From the NCBI GenBank assembly GCA_024529925.1, contig JAFEUB010000909.1:1023501-1087500 (forward strand): a stretch of 64,000 nt of DNA, written 5' to 3'. Below the pieces are notes generated by a model. The model saw nothing but the letters and a program-made list of their open reading frames with translations, was not told the DNA's origin and ran no database searches. This DNA comes from Ophthalmolycus amberensis (lineage: Eukaryota; Chordata; Actinopteri; Perciformes; Zoarcidae). Each line of letters starts with the position of its first letter. Position 1 is the stretch's first letter. Below are positions 59,065-64,000 of this stretch, one piece after another. Position numbers and translations under genes: made by a program.

Positions 59065-60194
59065 CACTCTTGAGAGGAAGGTCCCCAACTTGGAGTTTGT
59101 CTTATTAGACACAATTCATTGAGTTCTGCTAACAGGAACTGTCCATGAAGTGTGTTTCTCGTGACATCTATACACATTTTACTAAAGTTGGACAACCAGT
59201 GAACTTTAAAGACGTAAACAAGTAGCTGCTATGAATATTAGCAACCAGAGAGCATGCGTTGAAATACCGCCGCCTCACTATAAAGCTGTAATAAATGATT
59301 GTAATATTTAGAGTCAAGACAAACCAAATTGGAACATTTATGGCTGCAGAGCAGGACCACAATAGTCAATTTATTCACCGTCTAAAGTGTTTGTTACACA
59401 TTTAATGAGGCAATTTAGAGAATTTAGCGTTTTCAGACAGTGAGTGGAATGCGGTGGATGCCTGGCTAACATTGTCTCATTGTTCTGTCTCATAACCAGC
59501 CCCTGTTTTTCGCTCCTGAGCGAAGACTGCTGGGAAAATCTGATTGCTTTTACAAAGGCTGGCTTAAATCTTTCTGTCCCAGATACTCTCAGTGTCTTTA
59601 AAGGCATCTGTTAAAGGGTTTTGTTTTGTTTGTAGATTATTTTCTTTCTGTGTGATCGCAGTGTATTGAGAATCCCCAAAACCTCTTTACTGCACGTCAA
59701 ACAGTTTTGGCACCAGAGTTTACCAGAATTTATTAGACAATGATGAGTCACGTATTAAAAAAAATATGGTAAACATGCTTTCCAAAGATTGACTTGATTT
59801 CAGCCAAAGGAATAATTCTGGGGTTTACTCCATCAGCAGATTTTAATGAAAGCTTATTGCTTTGCTTCACAACTGACTCTGTTCCTTTGATTGCAGCTGT
59901 AAACCAACTCATCTTTACAAAAGGAACAATAGTTAACGCTATGTTAGTGACAGATTTGTAATATATTGTGGTTCTATGTGACATTAATAGCATACTCAAC
60001 ATTAAAATGTTTTGGAGCGATGACCGATACATTGCAAAAATGATTTGTTGTTGGTTGTTTTTACATGTTATCGGATAATTAAAAGTAACCACAATGCATG
60101 TGGATAAACTAAACTAAAATTGGGAATGCAAGCACCTTTGCGTTTATATATTTGTCCCATTACAGCCAATGTTAAACTGTGTGATTGACTTGAC

Positions 60195-60540
60195 CCTTTG
60201 TTTTATGACACAGCTAACAAAAGTTACTTTCTATCGATAGATGTCTAAAAAAAGCTTAGCGATAAGCTTAGTATAAAGACTGGAAACAGCTTTGCCCAAA
60301 GACTTTATCTACCAGCAACTTTCAAATTTACTTAGTAACATGTTGTATTTGTTTAATAAGAATACAAACCAAAATGTAAAAACATGAAGTTGAGGTTTCA
60401 TGTGGAGTTACCTCTAGACAGAGCCAGTCCATATGTTTTGTACTGTCTTTATGCAAAGATAAGCTCAGCTAAGCTTCTCATCTAACTCTTGGCAATAAAA
60501 GCAAATAATACATACTCCCAAAATATCAAACTATAAAGAG
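60195..60540 (+). repeat. repeat family A, copy with one terminal arm
   Basis: Internal blocks 'agcttagtataaagactgga', 'ctaccagcaactttcaaatt' and 'gtttaataagaatacaaacc' run in one sense. Then 'gacagagccagtccatatg', 'gataagctcagctaagc' and the arm 'cttctcatctaactcttggc' with 'cccaaaatatcaaactat' run in the other. The halves are partly inverted with respect to each other. Confidence 0.65.
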
Positions 60541-60680
60541 CTTAAGTGAAACCAAATCGTGTGAGCTCTGTTCCAAACTTCATTCAAAATCCCATTTACG
60601 GTACTTCCTCGTAACATAACCTAGATGGACAGTATTAATAAAAAACAAAAAACAGTCTAATGTTGTTATTTTCCCAATAT

Positions 60681-60894
60681 TGACTTCTTTTGTATTACGT
60701 CTTTCTGATGTCAATCATGTTGTATATGGCATTGTCTGGTGTTATTTATCCTTTGTAGTGTGTTTTTGTCTGTTGTGTACTGTGGACTGTGTTGTGTACT
60801 GTGGACTGTGTCGTCTGTATGAGTTTTTGGGTGACAAATGAGTTTCCCCACTGGGGATTAATAAAGTTTTCAAATCTAATCTAATCTAATCTAA
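60681..60894 (+). mobile_element. 3' end of a LINE, copy 2
   Basis: Matches 5231-5414: 'tctttctgatgtcaatcatg', 'tttttgtctgttgtgtactg', 'gagtttccccactggggatt', AATAAAG, then TCTAA repeated about four times. It has an internal tandem duplication of 'gtgttgtgtactgtggact' near 60770-60810. It is 5'-truncated and carries no coding sequence. Confidence 0.75.
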
Positions 60895-61198
60895 CAATGG
60901 CTAAAAACCCGCATTGAAGCGCTGCTAATGAGAGTTGGATTTTCTTTGTATGCTGACAAATTATTAGTTGGTTAACGTTTTTAAATCATTAAGGTTTCAA
61001 ATTCTGATAGCAAATGCTGTTGGGTACCACATTGTCTTAAAATATGGATACAAATCTCTGTGAACATGGTTCACTTTTTAAGAGACTTATTAGAGAAATG
61101 TGGAATGAGAATAATCAAAAAGTAACTCAGGAGTACTCCAGTAGATGGCTGCACTATTGTCATGTATTAGTTCTCAAGAGAAAGAATATCAGAAACAC

Positions 61199-61205
61199 TA
61201 ACACA

Positions 61206-61244
<39 letters not shown>

Positions 61245-61268
61245 GCACGCACGCACACACACACACAC
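61199..61268. repeat. (AC)n / (CGCA)n compound microsatellite
   Basis: ACACACGCGC, then a (AC)n block, then GTGCGCGCACGCACGC and another (AC)n. The purine-pyrimidine alternation, including CG steps, is typical of Z-DNA-prone sequence. Confidence 0.9.
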
Positions 61269-62342
61269 TGAAGCCACAGGCATTCCCACTATAGACACCC
61301 ATTATCTCCGTCTGTATCCATGTGTTGTCGACCCCGAGCAGGAACTTTGGGGGCCGCTGTGGTCAGACGCAGGGAGAGGGAAGTTAGCGCTGGCAAAGAA
61401 AAGTCAAAGTCAGGCATTTTTGGAGTAAGATAAGAAGAAAGCGATGTGGAAGGAAAAACTAAAATAACAAAAAGCCACTTGGGGGTATGAGATTACTATG
61501 ACAGCACAGCTCTCTGTTTTTGCTATGTTTTGAAATATCGCAGCCTTTAATCAACAAACACAACGAGGTGATAAGTGAAATACGCATTCATCATCCAAAC
61601 GGGCGTCAGCTACGGTACAGCCCAGTAGGTGTGTGGAGATGTCCCACTCTACTCATGTTCCCTTGACCTCCGAGGGCACAATAAAACCCGGGGCTTGTGT
61701 GGCATTGGCAGGTGCTGCAGCTGAGTATGAAGCCCAGAGTATCCAGTGTCAGGCCTTTGTTTGCTTTTTTGATATATTGCTGACCGCTGCCCCACCTAAC
61801 ATGTGCAGAGGGGAGCCCGCTCCCCCCTCCTCTCAACACCTTTCCCCACATAAATAAACCCTATCGCTGCAGGAATGCCCGGGGTAAAATGCTCTATACC
61901 GCTATTGGAATTCTCTGGACGCTGATAAGATGACTGTTTAGGATGTTTCATCGACATACTCCCATCTCAACACATACTGACTCACAGACCCGACATAAAC
62001 CACTGACACATCTGCTGGCCCTTTGGTTTCCGTCCGCACATGGGCCACAAGTAAGAGACCGAAGATGTGAAATAAAGGGAACGCAGGTTGTGGCCAATCG
62101 ATTATACTGATGAGGTGAGTTACCTTTGAGTGAAGAGAGACACAGAAGACTCAGTAAACAGATGGTGTCAGGATTGGTTGTATGGAATAAAAAGTGAATA
62201 CAGGAAACTGACAAATGTGGGTTCAGTGTAAAGACAAGGCTGTCCTCTCCACCAAAAGCTCCTGTAAGGACGCCTTCAATAAACACGTTCAACCTCCAAA
62301 CCTTACCAGTGGCAGATTAAACTTTGTTGTGTGGAAGATTTG

Positions 62343-62650
62343 GGCTGGGCCATAAGTCAATAGGATAATGTATTGTCTTTCAATGAAATCATATCGTGAT
62401 AAAATCATACACTCCAAAATCAAACAAACTCAAATTTTTCAGAAAATCTGATTATTTTGCACTAACGTTCTTAATTAAATCACAACATTCATAGTACTTT
62501 TCATTTGTCAAGTATTTTATTCACACAAAACCATGTGGTTATTTCATATAGACTATTTATTGAATTACCAGAAAACATGCTGTATCGTGATAAATATCAT
62601 CATCGATGAAATGATTGACCTCGTGATAGAACATTCTGGCCATTGAACCA
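62343..62650. mobile_element. possible MITE remnant
   Basis: Starts 'gctgggccataagtcaatag' and holds repeated 'atcgtgata' motifs (62392, 62585, 62622). It resembles decayed teleost elements of the 'gggctgggcgatat' type. The ends are poorly defined. Confidence 0.35.
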
Positions 62651-62744
62651 GCACTAAGTTAGATAAAACAGTTCTCATGAATCATTGTTTGTTGTCTCAA
62701 ATAACATCATCAAACGTGCGGGAGGAATAGGCTGATAACTTGCT

Positions 62745-62850
62745 ATCTTAATGAGACTAAGATGAGAAAATACCATTCTCTATAATAAGACTGGTGTCAA
62801 TCTTCTCATCTATAGGCAAGAAAGCAAATAACTGTATTAACTGTTGCTTT
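62745..62850 (-). repeat. repeat family A, terminal fragment
   Basis: 'ggtgtcaatcttctcatcta' followed by 'taggcaagaaagcaaataac' is the family A terminal arm, as at 40300-40350 and 60476-60535. Confidence 0.55.
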
Positions 62851-63083
62851 TAAGAGCAAGCTTTTACAGCAGCACCTCCCCAGTAAAAACTGGAACTTTT
62901 ACAACAGTGAGCCTTACACTGATATATATTACTGCCCTAGTTGAAATATTTTTATCTTGAACTTTGGACAACCAGCCAGCAACTTCCACATACTGGGATC
63001 AAGTGCAACCGGGCAGGGAGCAACTGTCTTGCATTGCAGCTGTTTTGGGTGAGGGGGCATCAGGCCAAGGACAGGCATGCTGA

Positions 63084-63095
63084 CCCCCCCCCCCC
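63084..63095. repeat. C12 homopolymer run
   Basis: Twelve C in a row after GCATGCTGA, in adgra2 intron 1. Confidence 0.8.
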
Positions 63096-64000
63096 ACTCT
63101 GAGCATCTGTGCCCACTCATTCAGGCTGGCACCCACTGAGCCGAAGCCATCAGTCACTGAAAATAATGACAACAAAATACGCCACGGGAGGAGTACGGTT
63201 TTGACTTGGGTAAAAACCACAAGCTATGAGACACCAGCACGTTCACACATAGACTGCCACTGTACATTCTCTTCATTTGCCTGCCATCCATTAAAACACA
63301 GCTGCCAGCACACAGCGCTGAGAAAGGAATTATTGCTCCGTGTATTTGGAGGCTTACGGCTGAATGTGTGTATGATATATGTGTCCATTTTTTTTCCATC
63401 ACCAAAATAACAAAAGTTCCTCTTTCACACAGAAGACGAATACTAATAGAGACATGGAGCAATGCCTTGGAAGTGAAGCTATGCCGCTACACTGCCTTTT
63501 CCCTCTCACCCCAGTGTCGAAGATCTGTTAGTCAGGGGCTGGGGAGTTTTCAGTCTCCAGGGGCACATCCCTCTGAACCGCCTGCCAAGCTTCTCCTCTC
63601 CCTCCTCCATCCTCTCTCCTGCTCTGCTCCCTTTCTTTGTTCCCCCTCTTGGTTCCCTCTTCTCACTTCTTCTACTCCTCACGCTCAACTTTGTCCTTCA
63701 CTTCAGCCTCCTTTCAACTTCCGTCATCTATTCCCGCTTGCCCCTCAACAACGGCACTTTTCGCTTTCACACTCTTATCTATTTCCCCCTCTCTACCCTT
63801 CCGCTCCTCTTCCTCTCCCAGCTCCTTTGCAGCCGTGCATAATTAGGCCTAAACACTAGCCTGCGCAGGCTCACATCTGGAAGGAGTTTGGACATGGCAG
63901 TTTCCTACCAAGACGACTAAATATTTAGGTTGAGAGTTACTGCGTGTGGATGAACTCATGATTGAGGGGGTGGGAAGGGGAGAGAAATGGGGAGCTGGAG

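Larger units (their letters stand above)
49980..64000 (-). other. part of adgra2 intron 1
   Basis: At least 14 kb upstream of the first LRR exon, with no LRRNT-type cysteine cluster or signal peptide before a phase-2 donor on the minus strand, so exon 1 is outside. It carries repeat A fragments (50555, 56265, 60195, 62745), MITEs (56914-57080, perhaps 62343-62650), a LINE tail (60681-60894) and many simple repeats. 57900-58520 and 63470-63860 (CT-rich) show nothing recognisable. Regulatory elements may be present but cannot be seen from one sequence. Confidence 0.6.

Noticed and set aside
63368..63859. 163-codon Ser/Pro/Leu-rich plus-strand frame near the right end
   Set aside because: Produced by a CT-rich low-complexity tract; no family resemblance.

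Overview
This is vertebrate nuclear DNA, almost certainly from a teleost fish and probably a percomorph. The genes are intron-rich with GT-AG borders. The spaces between exons are full of decayed teleost-type transposons and long (CA)n/(TG)n tracts, and the protein sequences are fish-like orthologues of known vertebrate genes. There are no operons, CRISPR arrays, phage genes or RNA genes that I can recognise.

Four protein-coding genes account for all the exons I can support. (1) 1-2707, + strand: the 3' six exons of got1l1, an aspartate-aminotransferase-like gene whose first exons lie left of the window. Its frame is intact, but every classical active-site residue I could align is substituted, so it reads as a pseudoenzyme. 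(2) 13032-15399, + strand: a complete two-exon prolactin-releasing-peptide receptor of the prlhr2 type (365 aa), with a noncoding 5' exon probably upstream. (3) 28870-18367, - strand: complete rab11fip1, six coding exons and 1228 aa, with an N-terminal C2 domain and a C-terminal Rab11-binding domain. A 1755-bp frame-neutral cassette exon predicts a second isoform of 643 aa. (4) 49979-31672, - strand: adgra2 (gpr124), 18 exons encoding 1279 residues from the first LRR repeat exon to the C-terminal ETTV. The signal-peptide/LRRNT exon lies beyond the right edge, so about 14 kb at 49980-64000 is part of its first intron.

Layout: got1l1 and prlhr2 point right, rab11fip1 and adgra2 point left, so prlhr2 and rab11fip1 converge on a shared 3' region (15400-18366). 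The 10.3-kb gap between got1l1 and prlhr2 (2708-13002) is mostly transposon debris, including a 1.7-kb DNA transposon with perfect 17-bp terminal inverted repeats and a frameshifted Myb/SANT-like gene. The 2.8 kb between adgra2 and rab11fip1 has no gene. From memory, human 8p11.23 carries ADGRA2, BRF2, RAB11FIP1 and GOT1L1 together, so this is a conserved neighbourhood with prlhr2 added and BRF2 missing. The genes do not form a pathway: Rab11 endosomal recycling, Wnt7/Reck co-reception, neuropeptide signalling and a transaminase relative sit together by ancestry.

I see no obviously new multi-gene system. The most interesting items are the got1l1 pseudoenzyme, the RGD-to-RGE change and non-canonical GPS site in adgra2, the rab11fip1 cassette exon, a GC-AG intron, overlapping poly(A) signals on both strands between convergent genes, and several nested or inverted-repeat element families.
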